From contig JAMPDF010000002.1 in NCBI GenBank assembly GCA_023665755.1, positions 306,010-370,009 on the forward strand: a DNA stretch of 64,000 nt, in the 5' to 3' direction. Position numbers and translations under genes: made by a program. The stretch is from Prevotella sp. (GTDB lineage Bacteria > Bacillota_I > Bacilli_A > ML615J-28 > CAG-313). Below, piece after piece: positions 36,144 to 44,604 of the stretch (the stretch's first letter is position 1; each line of letters begins with the position of its first letter). The notes below the pieces were generated by a model. The model was not told the origin of the DNA, searched no databases, and saw only the letters and a list, made by a program, of their open reading frames with translations.

Positions 36144-36875
36144 ATGGTAACGATGACATTAATGGATCCAGTAGCCAAATTATTAGGAGACTGGTCAACT
36201 ACATTTAATATTTGGAGTATTTTATTAAGAATTGTTTTATCTGTGCTTTTAGCATCTATTATTGGATATGAACGTTCTAGTAAAAGACATGCGGCAGGAC
36301 TAAGAACTTTTATATTGGTTTCTTTAGCCTCAACCATAGCAATGATGTTGGATTTATTTTTAAAAGAAGAGGGAACTATTACTTTTTATCTGGTTTCCGC
36401 ATCCACTATTATCGCCATTGCAATTATTAGTGCGAATACGATTTTATATAGTTCCAGAAATCAAATCAAAGGGCTTACGACATCAGTTGGACTTTGGGCA
36501 TGTGGTATTTTAGGACTTGCTGTAGGGGCATGCTGCTACACAATTGTAATCATTTGTTTTATTTCTTACCTTTGTATTTTATCGTTGTTTCCAAGATTAG
36601 AAGCCTATTTTAAAAATCGCTCCAATCATTTTGAGGTGCACTTAGAACTCAAAAATATCAGTTATTTACAAGACTTTGTTGCGGTGATTCGAAAATTGGG
36701 TTTGACCATTGATGATATTGAATCTAATCCAGCGTATTTAAACTCTGGCTTAAGTGTATACTCTGTTTCTATTTCTATCCATAGTCAGGAACTTAAGAAA
36801 TATAAGACACACAAAGAAATCATTGAGGCGCTTCAATCTTTAGACTATATTTATCACATTGAGGAAATGAATTAA
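36144..36875 (+). CDS. MgtC/SapB-family membrane protein
   Basis: A 243-residue protein. The N-terminal membrane domain has the MgtC signature (RIVLSVLLASIIGYERSSKRHAAGLRTFILVSLAS), then SANTILYSSRNQIKGLTTSVGLWACGILGLAVG, followed by a soluble ACT-like domain (about 160-243). MgtC proteins modulate P-type or F-type ATPases and Mg2+ stress responses in other bacteria. Cotranscribed with the antiporter, so an ion-homeostasis role is reasonable. Ribosome site TAGGAGGTAA. Confidence 0.9.
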   Translation: MVTMTLMDPVAKLLGDWSTTFNIWSILLRIVLSVLLASIIGYERSSKRHAAGLRTFILVSLASTIAMMLDLFLKEEGTITFYLVSASTIIAIAIISANTILYSSRNQIKGLTTSVGLWACGILGLAVGACCYTIVIICFISYLCILSLFPRLEAYFKNRSNHFEVHLELKNISYLQDFVAVIRKLGLTIDDIESNPAYLNSGLSVYSVSISIHSQELKKYKTHKEIIEALQSLDYIYHIEEMN

Positions 36876-36879
36876 CATA

Positions 36880-36920
36880 AAAACAGATGTTTGTAGGAAA
36901 CAAACATCTGTTTTATTTTT
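36880..36920. terminator. Strong bidirectional terminator
   Basis: AAAACAGATGTTTG (36880-36893) pairs perfectly with CAAACATCTGTTTT (36901-36914), with A and T runs on both sides. It separates the convergent mgtC-like and yigZ-like genes. Confidence 0.9.
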
Positions 36921-37516
36921 TATATGTGCTGATTCATATGGATTTGAATCATATTATTGGTCAAGTTGATGAGGAGTTGGGTGACAATTTGGCATTCATC
37001 AACTGGCAATTGGACAGTTAGTGAAACTTTTGCTCCAAAACTACGACTGATAATATGATAGGATTTGAGTCGGTTTTCAATGATATCTAAATAAGGGTAA
37101 TCAAAGGTCAATTGGATTTCTGTATATTCAACCATGGGAACTATGCCTGCCTCTTTTAAGGCAAGACTTGCTGCCGTGCTATAGGCACGCACAAGACCAC
37201 CAGCGCCCAATTTAATTCCACCAAAATAACGGGTCACTACACAAGCGAAATTGGTTATTTCGTTTTTACGAAACACATCTAATACAGGAAGTCCTGCTGT
37301 ACCACTAGGTTCTCCGTCGTCACTATAATGTCCAGCCTCACCGCTTTTTCCAATCGTATATGCGGTAATATGATGGGTGGCATCACTCAATTCATGACGA
37401 ACCTCATCAAAAAAAGCTTTTGCTTCCTCTACAGAGGAAACTGGGCAAAGGGTAGTAATAAATTCACTTTTGGTTATTTCATAAGTTATTCGTACTTTTT
37501 TTGCAATTGTATTCAT
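36920..37516 (-). CDS. YigZ/IMPACT (UPF0029) family protein
   Basis: A 198-residue protein with the UPF0029 signature (GEPSGTAGLPVLDVFRKNEITN, then VVTRYFGGIKLGAGGLVRAYS) and a C-terminal DUF1949-type domain. The family is related to eukaryotic IMPACT; its bacterial function is unclear, with links to nucleic acid or translation factors. The start is the ATG at 37516 preceded by GAAGGTGAG on the minus strand; an upstream extension of 22 codons lacks a ribosome site. Confidence 0.9.
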   Translation of the reverse strand: MNTIAKKVRITYEITKSEFITTLCPVSSVEEAKAFFDEVRHELSDATHHITAYTIGKSGEAGHYSDDGEPSGTAGLPVLDVFRKNEITNFACVVTRYFGGIKLGAGGLVRAYSTAASLALKEAGIVPMVEYTEIQLTFDYPYLDIIENRLKSYHIISRSFGAKVSLTVQLPVDECQIVTQLLINLTNNMIQIHMNQHI

Positions 37517-37624
37517 TTTTCTCACCTTCTTTATTATATCATAAATTGTTTTTTCATCGCTAGAATTGCTATTTTTATTCATTCAAATTGGCAAAAATAA
37601 AGCGGAAAAATAATGCTCTTTTAT

Positions 37625-37653
37625 TTGATATTTAGCCCATTTTATGGTATAAT
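37625..37653 (+). promoter_or_regulatory. Promoter of tex with extended -10
   Basis: TTGATA (37625-37630), 17 bases, TATAAT (37648-37653) with TG extension (TATGGTATAAT). Confidence 0.7.
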
Positions 37654-37663
37654 ATTTAAGTAT

Positions 37664-37701
37664 GCATTTTGTTTATGGAGCAGGGGGAAAAAACAAAATG
37701 C
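37664..37701 (+). promoter_or_regulatory. Perfect hairpin in the tex mRNA leader
   Basis: GCATTTTGTTT (37664-37674) pairs perfectly with AAACAAAATGC (37691-37701). The 16-base loop is purine-rich (ATGGAGCAGGGGGAAA) and contains a ribosome-site-like G run. The RNA would start with this hairpin, 20 bases before the real start codon. No T run follows, so it is not a simple terminator. Confidence 0.55.
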
Positions 37702-37721
37702 AAGTGTTGGAGGAATAATTT

Positions 37722-40154
37722 ATGGAAAACAACTATATGAATGATGCCCTACTTGGGAAAATTTCACGTGAACAAAATGTGCGAATTGGCCAAATTAGAG
37801 CTGTGTTAGAATTGATTGAAGGAGGAGCAACGGTTCCTTTTATCGCCCGTTATCGTAAAGAAGTAACTGGTAATTTAGATGAAGAGCAAATTAGAGCGAT
37901 TTATCAAGAATGGGACTATGGACAAAAGTTAGCTGCTCGTAAAGAAGACGTTATGCGTCTTATTGAAGAAAAAGGAAAATTAACTGATGAAATTAGAATG
38001 GGCATTATCAATGCGACTAAGTTATCAGAAATTGAAGATATTTATCGTCCATTTAAGGAAAAGAAAAAAACGCGTGCAACAGATGCAAAGAAGAAAGGTT
38101 TAGAACCACTTGCAGAATACCTACTTTCGTTCCCACTTGAAGGAAATGTAGAAGAAGAAGCAAGTCAATATGTCACTAACCTTGAAGGTAAAACAGATGA
38201 AGAACTAGAAGCAATGAAAAAAGAAGGTATCATTGTTAAAAATGTGGCTGAAGCAATTCAAGGAGCAAAAGACATCATTGCTGAAATTGTATCAGATGAA
38301 CCAAAATATCGTGCATGGATTCGTGAAAATTTTGAAAATGAAGCAAAGATGAAATCAGAAGTCAAAGATGATGCAGTAGATGAAAAGAAAGTATATGAAA
38401 TGTATTATGCTTATGAAGAACCACTAAAAACAATCAAATTGCATCGTATCTTAGCCTTAAATCGTGCAGAAGATGAAAAGGTAGTCAAAGTAACAATCGT
38501 TGAAGATTATGCTAAAGTATTAGATTATATTTGTGGTGATATGGTTAAAGTCAATGAATCTATTACAGCACCATATGTAAAAGAAGCTGCTCAAGATGGA
38601 TATGATCGTTTGATTAAACCTGCCATTATTCGTGAAATTCGTGGTGAACTAAAAGATAAAGCAGAAGACCAAGCTATTCATATTTTTGGTGAAAACTTAA
38701 GAAACTATTTATTACAACCTCCAATGAAAGGAAAAGTAGTATTAGGTGTTGACCCTGCGTTTAGAACAGGTTGTAAACTTGCTGTAGTGGATGCAACTGG
38801 AAAATTATTAGAAAAGAGCGTAATGTACCCACACCAAAAAAATAAAGGGGAAGTGGTTCCACCAGCACGCTATCAAGCAGCCGTAGATATATTCTGTGAG
38901 CTTGTGAATAAACACAATGTAGAAGTAGTAGCTATGGGAAATGGTACCGCAAGTCGTGAAACAGAAGCATTTGTTGCTAGCACATTAAAGTTAATTGAAC
39001 GTGATGTGAAATATATCATTGTCAATGAAGCTGGTGCATCTGTTTATTCTGCATCTGATTTAGCACGTGAAGAATTCCCTGACTTTTCTGTTGAAGAACG
39101 TTCAGCCATTTCAATTGCCCGCCGTTTACAAGATCCACTATCTGAGTTAGTTAAAATTGATCCTAAATCTATTGGTGTAGGTCAATATCAACATGATGTG
39201 AGCCAATCTAAATTAGCCGATTCACTTGATTTTGTTGTAGAAACTGCAGTTAACCAAGTGGGTGTAAATATCAATACTGCATCCTATTCTTTATTAAAAT
39301 ATGTTGCAGGTTTAAATGCAGGTACAGCTAAAAAGATTGTGGCTTATCGTGAAGAAAATGGTCGTTTTGAAAATAGAAATGATATCAAAGTCAAAGGGGT
39401 AGGCCCAAAAGCATTAGAACAAGCTATTGGTTTCTTGCGTATTGTGGATGGAAATGAACCTCTTGATATGACAGGAATTCACCCTGAAAGTTATGAAACT
39501 GCTCGTGCTATTTTAGAAAAAATGAACTTTACTTCAGCTGATTTAGGTAAAGCAGAATTGGTTGAAAAAGTAAAGAGTTTAACAAATGAAGAAAAAGCGG
39601 CTATGATTACAGAATTAAATGTAGGTGAATATACTTTCCAAGATATCCTAGATGCATTTGTTTCACCATTACGTGACCCACGTGATATGATTGAAGCACC
39701 AGTTTTAAGAGGCGATATTTTAGAGTTAGAAGACTTAGCTGCAGGTATGGAATTGCAAGGTACAGTACGTAATGTAACTGATTTTGGAGCCTTTGTAGAT
39801 TGTGGCTTACATGATGATGGATTAGTTCACGTTTCTAAAATGTCAACAAAATTTATCAAGCATCCATTAGAAGCAGTTCATGTTGGTCAAATTGTCAAAG
39901 TTTGGGTATTAGAAGTGGATTTACAAAAGGGTCGTTTGCAATTAACGATGATTGATCCAGATGCACCAAAACCAGAACCAGAACGTAGACAACCAAAACC
40001 AAAACAACAAAGAAGACCACAAATCGATCCAGAAGCAGAAAAACAACGCAAACAACGTCTTGAACAAAAGGCAAAACGTGAAGAATATAGACGCCGTCAA
40101 GAGGAAAGATTTGAAAAGCAAATCCAAGCGTTGAGAAATAAATTTGGAAATTAA
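37722..40154 (+). CDS. tex: Tex family RNA-binding transcription accessory protein
   Basis: An 810-residue Tex protein: N-terminal helical domain (VPFIARYRKEVTGNLDEEQIR), YqgF-like domain (VLGVDPAFRTGCKLAVVD), helix-hairpin-helix segments (NINTASYSLLKYVAGLN, VGPKALEQA) and an S1 RNA-binding domain from about 672 to 745. A basic, Pro/Gln-rich tail of about 60 residues follows. Tex is an Spt6-like factor in RNA metabolism. Ribosome site TTGGAGGAA. Confidence 0.95.
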   Translation: MENNYMNDALLGKISREQNVRIGQIRAVLELIEGGATVPFIARYRKEVTGNLDEEQIRAIYQEWDYGQKLAARKEDVMRLIEEKGKLTDEIRMGIINATKLSEIEDIYRPFKEKKKTRATDAKKKGLEPLAEYLLSFPLEGNVEEEASQYVTNLEGKTDEELEAMKKEGIIVKNVAEAIQGAKDIIAEIVSDEPKYRAWIRENFENEAKMKSEVKDDAVDEKKVYEMYYAYEEPLKTIKLHRILALNRAEDEKVVKVTIVEDYAKVLDYICGDMVKVNESITAPYVKEAAQDGYDRLIKPAIIREIRGELKDKAEDQAIHIFGENLRNYLLQPPMKGKVVLGVDPAFRTGCKLAVVDATGKLLEKSVMYPHQKNKGEVVPPARYQAAVDIFCELVNKHNVEVVAMGNGTASRETEAFVASTLKLIERDVKYIIVNEAGASVYSASDLAREEFPDFSVEERSAISIARRLQDPLSELVKIDPKSIGVGQYQHDVSQSKLADSLDFVVETAVNQVGVNINTASYSLLKYVAGLNAGTAKKIVAYREENGRFENRNDIKVKGVGPKALEQAIGFLRIVDGNEPLDMTGIHPESYETARAILEKMNFTSADLGKAELVEKVKSLTNEEKAAMITELNVGEYTFQDILDAFVSPLRDPRDMIEAPVLRGDILELEDLAAGMELQGTVRNVTDFGAFVDCGLHDDGLVHVSKMSTKFIKHPLEAVHVGQIVKVWVLEVDLQKGRLQLTMIDPDAPKPEPERRQPKPKQQRRPQIDPEAEKQRKQRLEQKAKREEYRRRQEERFEKQIQALRNKFGN

Positions 40155-40180
40155 TCATTTATATTAAAGGAGGAATCATT

Positions 40181-40408
40181 ATGGTATTCGAAAAAGTACA
40201 ACAAATCATTTCAGAAGAACTGAACATTGCAAAAGAAAAAATTACAATGGAAACTCACCTTGTAGATGATTTAGGTGCAGATTCTTTAGATGCAGTAGAA
40301 CTCATTATGGCTTTAGAAGATGAATTTGGTCTTGAAGTAGACGATGAGGCTGCACAAGGCATGAAATATGTAAAGGATTTAGTAAACTATATCGAGGCAC
40401 ACAAATAA
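40181..40408 (+). CDS. acpP: Acyl carrier protein
   Basis: A 75-residue acidic protein with the phosphopantetheine attachment motif GADSLDAVELIMALEDEFGLE. It carries growing acyl chains in fatty acid synthesis. AAAGGAGGAA precedes it. It is not inside a fab cluster here, being 26 bases after tex. Confidence 0.96.
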   Translation: MVFEKVQQIISEELNIAKEKITMETHLVDDLGADSLDAVELIMALEDEFGLEVDDEAAQGMKYVKDLVNYIEAHK

Positions 40409-40469
40409 AAGAAAACAGTGTATCTTTAGAAGAATTTCTATAGATGAGATTTCATCAATCACTTAGCAT

Positions 40470-40498
40470 AAAAAGCGTGATGTCACATTACGCTTTTT
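40470..40498 (+). terminator. Rho-independent terminator after acpP
   Basis: AAAAAGCGT (40470-40478) pairs with ACGCTTTTT (40490-40498), with further inner pairing. Confidence 0.85.
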
Positions 40499-40552
40499 AC
40501 TATACTAAAGTAGGGTTTCCTATAACCCATTGAAACAAGAAATATCAAACAT

Positions 40553-40580
40553 TTGACTTTGTTTTCAAAAATCATATAAT
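40553..40580 (+). promoter_or_regulatory. Sigma-A promoter of pnuC
   Basis: TTGACT (40553-40558), 16 bases, TATAAT (40575-40580). The predicted start near 40587 gives a leader of about 118 bases. Confidence 0.7.
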
Positions 40581-40587
40581 AATTATA

Positions 40588-40704
40588 TATGAATTGAAAT
40601 AGATAAGCAAGCGCTACCGAGTGTTTGCAATGCAGACAGCATTTTACTTATATCGTTAGGTCTTAGAAGATATAAGTAAAGTGCTGTTTTTTTAAGGAGG
40701 TTTT
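40588..40704 (+). promoter_or_regulatory. Structured pnuC leader with transcription attenuator; riboswitch candidate
   Basis: Two hairpins occur in order. The first pairs GCAAGCGCT (40607-40615) with AGTGTTTGC (40620-40628) around an ACCG loop. The second is a 19-bp stem, ACAGCATTTTACTTATATC (40636-40654) with 40669-40687, having one wobble and followed by seven T, and it ends right before the AAGGAGG site. ATAAG (40603-40607) can compete for CTTAT (40647-40651) in the terminator. This is the layout of a ligand- or protein-controlled attenuator. I cannot match it to a known class (NAD+-II riboswitches occur before pnuC in other Firmicutes) with confidence. Confidence 0.6.
40636..40693 (+). 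terminator. Attenuator terminator within the pnuC leader
   Basis: A 19-bp stem with a 14-base loop (40655-40668) and T run 40687-40693. It lies between promoter and gene of a single transcription unit, so it must be conditional for pnuC to be expressed. Confidence 0.85.
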
Positions 40705-41406
40705 ATGAAGAAATTTTTAAAAAACATAACCATTATTGAGTGGGTAATTTGGTGCACAAGCGTAATTGCCATTATGATTAGCTTTTTTGTCTTAAAAAAT
40801 AAGCAATATTTATATTTAGTTGCCTCTTTAATAGGTGCAACCGCATTAATATTTGTTTCGAAGGGCAATCCTATAGGACAACTTTTAACAATTCTATTCA
40901 GCATATGTTATGGAATTATATCCTATTCATTCCAGTACTATGGTGAAATGATAACCTATTTGGGGATGAGTGCCCCTATTGCATTATGGGCTTTGATATC
41001 TTGGCTAAAACATCCATATGAGGGAAATTGCAGTGAAGTGAGGGTAAATAGGTTATCTAAAACGGAATGGTGTCTATTTTCGGTTGTTTCAATTATAATT
41101 ACGATAACATTTTTCTTTATTTTGAGAGCCTTACATACTTCTAACTTGATAATCAGCACTATTTCAGTTTGGACTTCTTTTTTGGCCGCGTATCTAACAG
41201 GAAGGAGAAGTAGGTTTTATGCAATTGGTTATGGAATGAATGATATAATACTGATAGTAATGTGGAGTATGGCAAGTTATAAAGATATCGTTTACTTACC
41301 CATGGTCATATGTTTTATTGCTTTCTTCATTATGGACACTTATGGTTTTATCAATTGGAGTATTATGCATCAAAGACAGCGTTTGGGAGAGAAATTAAAC
41401 TCATAG
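40705..41406 (+). CDS. pnuC: PnuC-family nicotinamide riboside/vitamin transporter
   Basis: A 233-residue membrane protein with about seven helices. GYGMNDIILIVMWSMASYKDIVYLPMVICFIAFFIMDTYGFINW is the typical C-terminal region of PnuC. These SWEET-like facilitators import nicotinamide riboside; relatives carry thiamine or riboflavin, so the vitamin is not certain. Strong AAGGAGG ribosome site directly after the attenuator terminator. No kinase or NAD gene adjoins. Confidence 0.85.
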   Translation: MKKFLKNITIIEWVIWCTSVIAIMISFFVLKNKQYLYLVASLIGATALIFVSKGNPIGQLLTILFSICYGIISYSFQYYGEMITYLGMSAPIALWALISWLKHPYEGNCSEVRVNRLSKTEWCLFSVVSIIITITFFFILRALHTSNLIISTISVWTSFLAAYLTGRRSRFYAIGYGMNDIILIVMWSMASYKDIVYLPMVICFIAFFIMDTYGFINWSIMHQRQRLGEKLNS

Positions 41407-41543
41407 ACATTGGTATTTTTGCTTCTCATATGATTTTTATAGAATCTAGCAGAGTATTTTTTAGAATATTTAGTTTGACATTAAAAACAAATTGTTTTAT
41501 AATATAAATAGAAGAATCAAATTATAATATAAGAGGTGGGAAA

Positions 41544-42476
41544 ATGGCTGAGGAAAAAACAACAACGAATAAGGCAAAAAAAACGACAACATCGAAAAAA
41601 GAAACAGTTGCGCCAAAGGAAGAAACTAAAAAAGAGACAACTGTAAAAAAAGCGGCAACAACAAAAGCGGTGAAGGCAGATACTTCTAAGCCAGCAGCTA
41701 AAAAAACAACATCCAAAAAGACAACAGCGAAACCAACAGTCAATGTAAAACATATTACATCTACTAAAATTGACCCAAGAACAGGTTTAGTGAAAACGAC
41801 AACTAAAAAACCAAAAGAAGAAAAGGTTGAAATCAAGCCAATTGTAGTAGAAGAAACACCTAAGAAAAAGGTAGTGAAAAAACGTCCTACTAAAAAAGCA
41901 CAGGAATTAACGATTGAGCCAGAAATTACCCAAAAGCCGAAAGAAATTGTTCGACCTACTCCTAAGAAGGTCAAACAATGGAATAAAGAAGAAAAACAAT
42001 TGCTTAAAAAGTTAGATGAATCGTTTAGTACAGTTGCTAATATGACGATGGTCATTGAAGAGCGCACAATGGATAAAAAAAATATACCAGATTTAACCAT
42101 TGGTGAACTTCATTTAATAGAAATGGTCAATCGGTACAATAATAAACCGATGACACTCATTGCCAATCAGTTGCACATCACGGTTGGTGCAATGACGATT
42201 TGTCTCAATCGTTTGGTTCAAAAAGGCTATTTATTAAGAACTAGAGATGAAATGGATCGAAGAGTGATTTTACTCAGTGTAACCCCAGAAGGAAAAAAAG
42301 TATTGAAATTCCATAATAAATTTCATGATGACATTTTAGGAATTGTTTTAGATACCATTCCGCTTTCTACGGCAGTAAAAGTAATGAATCAATTTGCTTA
42401 TGTTTTGGAATTGTATTATAATCCTAGCTTAGCTGAGACCACTGAAAAAAAGACATCAAAAAAGGAGAAAAGGTAA
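41544..42476 (+). CDS. MarR-family regulator with long lysine/threonine-rich N-terminal tail
   Basis: A 310-residue protein. Residues 1 to about 148 are low complexity, built of Lys, Thr, Ala, Glu and Pro (for example KKTTSKKTTAK), like histone H1-type tails. From about 150 to 290 it is a MarR winged helix: LTIGELHLIEMVNRYNNKPMTLIANQLHITVGAMTICLNRLVQKGYL and DRRVILLSVTPEGKKVL. A short lysine-rich C-terminal tail follows. MarR proteins are usually 140-160 residues. It is immediately followed (no gap) by the aminopeptidase gene. The regulon is unknown; the family includes FabT. Confidence 0.88.
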   Translation: MAEEKTTTNKAKKTTTSKKETVAPKEETKKETTVKKAATTKAVKADTSKPAAKKTTSKKTTAKPTVNVKHITSTKIDPRTGLVKTTTKKPKEEKVEIKPIVVEETPKKKVVKKRPTKKAQELTIEPEITQKPKEIVRPTPKKVKQWNKEEKQLLKKLDESFSTVANMTMVIEERTMDKKNIPDLTIGELHLIEMVNRYNNKPMTLIANQLHITVGAMTICLNRLVQKGYLLRTRDEMDRRVILLSVTPEGKKVLKFHNKFHDDILGIVLDTIPLSTAVKVMNQFAYVLELYYNPSLAETTEKKTSKKEKR

Positions 42477-43730
42477 ATGAAAAAGGTATATATGCAAAGA
42501 AGAAAGGCTTTGTTTGATCAATTGAAAGAACAAGCCATTGTGATTTTACATTCAGGTTTTCAACAATTCAAAACAGCCGATGCGGAATACCCATTTGTTG
42601 TGAATCATAATTTTTATTATTTAACAGGAATTGACCAAGCCGATGTTACTTTAGTAATTGGTAAATTTGCTGGTGAATATAAGGAATGGTTATTTCTAGA
42701 AGCCATTGATGAAGTGATGGCCAAATGGGTAGGAAGAACACTGTCTAAAATAGAAGCCTCCGCCATATCAGGTATCAAAGAAGAGCATATTGGCTATAAT
42801 GATGACTTCAATCGCTTTTTAACTTCTACTTTACAACCAACTAGACATTTTGTTCATGTGGCAGATACTGTTTATTTGGACTTAGAGCGAAGACCACAAG
42901 CTTTATACAATACCTTTGCTTTAATGCTATCTAGACGGATTCGTAAAGAGTATCCAAGTATTAAAATCGAAAATGTTTACGCAACACTTTTACGTTTTAG
43001 AATGATTAAATCAGAAGCCGAAGTTAAATTGATTCAAGAATCAATCGGAACAACTAAGCGAGCGATTTACAATGTCATGTCACATGCCAAATTGCATCAA
43101 GAAGAAAGTATCGCTCAAGCTTATCATGATTTTGTGTTAACATCCGAAAAGAAAATCAATTCTTTTGAAGCCATTGTTGCAGCAGGAAAAAATGCAACAG
43201 TATTACATTATGTAGCCAACAATAGTCCAATCGAAGAGAATACTTTGATGTTAATGGATGTAGGATGTTATACAGAACACTATTCTTCAGATATTTCTAG
43301 AACTTTCCCAGTAAGTGGTACGTTTACTCCTCGTCAAAAGGAAGTTTATGAAGTGGTATTAGATTGCAATCAAAAATGTATTGAATATGCTAAAGCAGGA
43401 ATGAGCTGGAAAACACTCAATGATTATGCTAAAGGATTACTTGCGGCAGGATGCAAAAAATTAGGACTTATTCAAGAAGATAGTGAACTATCAAAATACT
43501 ATTTTCATTCGATTGGGCATTCTTTAGGATTAGATGTGCATGATCCATCTATTGATAATTTGGGATTATTAGAGGGGATGGTCATTACAATTGAACCTGG
43601 ATTATACATTGCAGAAGAAGGAATTGGTATTCGTATTGAGGATGATATTCAAATTACGAAAGACAAAGCAATTGTATTATCAAGTGATATCATCAAAGAA
43701 GTAAAAGACATTGAAGAAATGATGCGTTAA
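42477..43730 (+). CDS. pepP: Xaa-Pro aminopeptidase (M24B family)
   Basis: A 417-residue metallopeptidase. The N-terminal creatinase/AMP_N domain (1-160) is followed by the pita-bread domain with metal ligands in LMLMDVGCYTEHYSSDISRTFP, FHSIGHSLGLDVHD, TIEPGLYI and GIRIEDD. It removes N-terminal residues preceding proline. The start abuts the MarR stop, with AAAGGAGAA inside the end of that gene, so they are coupled. Confidence 0.95.
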   Translation: MKKVYMQRRKALFDQLKEQAIVILHSGFQQFKTADAEYPFVVNHNFYYLTGIDQADVTLVIGKFAGEYKEWLFLEAIDEVMAKWVGRTLSKIEASAISGIKEEHIGYNDDFNRFLTSTLQPTRHFVHVADTVYLDLERRPQALYNTFALMLSRRIRKEYPSIKIENVYATLLRFRMIKSEAEVKLIQESIGTTKRAIYNVMSHAKLHQEESIAQAYHDFVLTSEKKINSFEAIVAAGKNATVLHYVANNSPIEENTLMLMDVGCYTEHYSSDISRTFPVSGTFTPRQKEVYEVVLDCNQKCIEYAKAGMSWKTLNDYAKGLLAAGCKKLGLIQEDSELSKYYFHSIGHSLGLDVHDPSIDNLGLLEGMVITIEPGLYIAEEGIGIRIEDDIQITKDKAIVLSSDIIKEVKDIEEMMR

Positions 43731-43742
43731 TATTAAAAAAAT

Positions 43743-43781
43743 AAAAGAGTTTGAATCCAATTGAAATTCAAACTCTTTTTT
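43743..43781 (+). terminator. Rho-independent terminator after pepP
   Basis: AAAAGAGTTTGAAT (43743-43756) pairs perfectly with ATTCAAACTCTTTT (43766-43779), followed by T. Confidence 0.9.
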
Positions 43782-43817
43782 CGTATGGAAAACATGAAAA
43801 CATAAAATACTATAGAT

Positions 43818-44567
43818 ATGAAAGCAAAAATAATGGTTTATATTCAACAAATTCAATATCTCAATCGAAAGATGAAATTATCGGTTTTTTCCGCAAGTCT
43901 TGTGTTTTATTTGCTCTTAACCATCATTCCTTTTGGAGAGATGATTCAATACATACTTTGGAAGTTGGGGATAAAAGAAGCTGAAGCCAATCTCTTTTCA
44001 TTTACCAATGGAATTATACCTTCTCTTTTTTTGTGCATCCAACTCATTTGGGTAGCATCTAAATTATTACACACGCTTCATTTGATTTCCGATTTGATGT
44101 ATTATGACGTCAAAGAAAGATCCCACTTAAAACTGAGAATCCTATCCTTTATCTATATGATTGGCATACTGGTTGTGACTATACTACTAATTCTGATTTT
44201 ATTTTATATTTCACATATCAAGTATACTTTCCCATGGGGCATTCGCTTTGTCATTTCATTTATTGAATTTTTATTTCCATTTATCTGGCTCAATGTTTTA
44301 TTTTTACTCATCTACAAATATGTCATCCCCATTCCCATCCTGTTTCAAGAGACGCTTCCCATTGCTTTAGTGACATCATTTTTCATTTATATTTTATTAA
44401 GACTTTATCAAGAAATTGTTTATGGCTATTTTTTGAACAAATATCAAACTGTATACGGAAACTTTGCCTCTACCATTAGTTTTTTAATTTGGTTATATCT
44501 AACTTGCTATATTTTTCTAATGGGAATGGTGTATTTATTCGTCAAAAATAAGTATAAAAAAACCTGA
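43818..44567 (+). CDS. YihY/BrkB-family membrane protein
   Basis: A 249-residue membrane protein with six hydrophobic segments. SVFSASLVFYLLLTIIPF near the start and YGNFASTISFLIWLYLTCYIFLMGMVYL near the end are typical of the YihY/virulence factor BrkB family, once misannotated as RNase BN. Its transport role is not established. The ribosome site is weak. It ends 37 bases before the pdaA-like gene and carries that gene's putative forespore promoter at its 3' end. Confidence 0.8.
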   Translation: MKAKIMVYIQQIQYLNRKMKLSVFSASLVFYLLLTIIPFGEMIQYILWKLGIKEAEANLFSFTNGIIPSLFLCIQLIWVASKLLHTLHLISDLMYYDVKERSHLKLRILSFIYMIGILVVTILLILILFYISHIKYTFPWGIRFVISFIEFLFPFIWLNVLFLLIYKYVIPIPILFQETLPIALVTSFFIYILLRLYQEIVYGYFLNKYQTVYGNFASTISFLIWLYLTCYIFLMGMVYLFVKNKYKKT

Positions 44568-44579
44568 GTAAACATATAC
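44552..44579 (+). promoter_or_regulatory. Candidate forespore (sigma G/F-type) promoter for the pdaA-like gene
   Basis: GTATA (44552-44556), a 16-base spacer and CATATAC (44573-44579) resemble the sigma G pattern of Bacillus (-35 ending ATA, -10 CATAnTA). The start would fall about 19 bases before the pdaA-like ATG. pdaA is sigma G-controlled in Bacillus. Short AT-rich matches need caution. Confidence 0.35.
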
Positions 44580-44604
44580 TATTCTTGGACATGAAAGAGG
44601 TGCA

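Noticed and set aside
41310..41507. Plus-strand ORF overlapping the end of pnuC
   Set aside because: It lies mostly inside pnuC in another frame, and its residues follow no family; no ribosome site.
41522..42100. Long minus-strand ORF (192 codons) opposite the MarR gene
   Set aside because: It is the shadow of the Lys/Thr-rich tail: AAA/ACA codons read as Phe/Cys/Val-rich sequence on the other strand, with no ribosome site.
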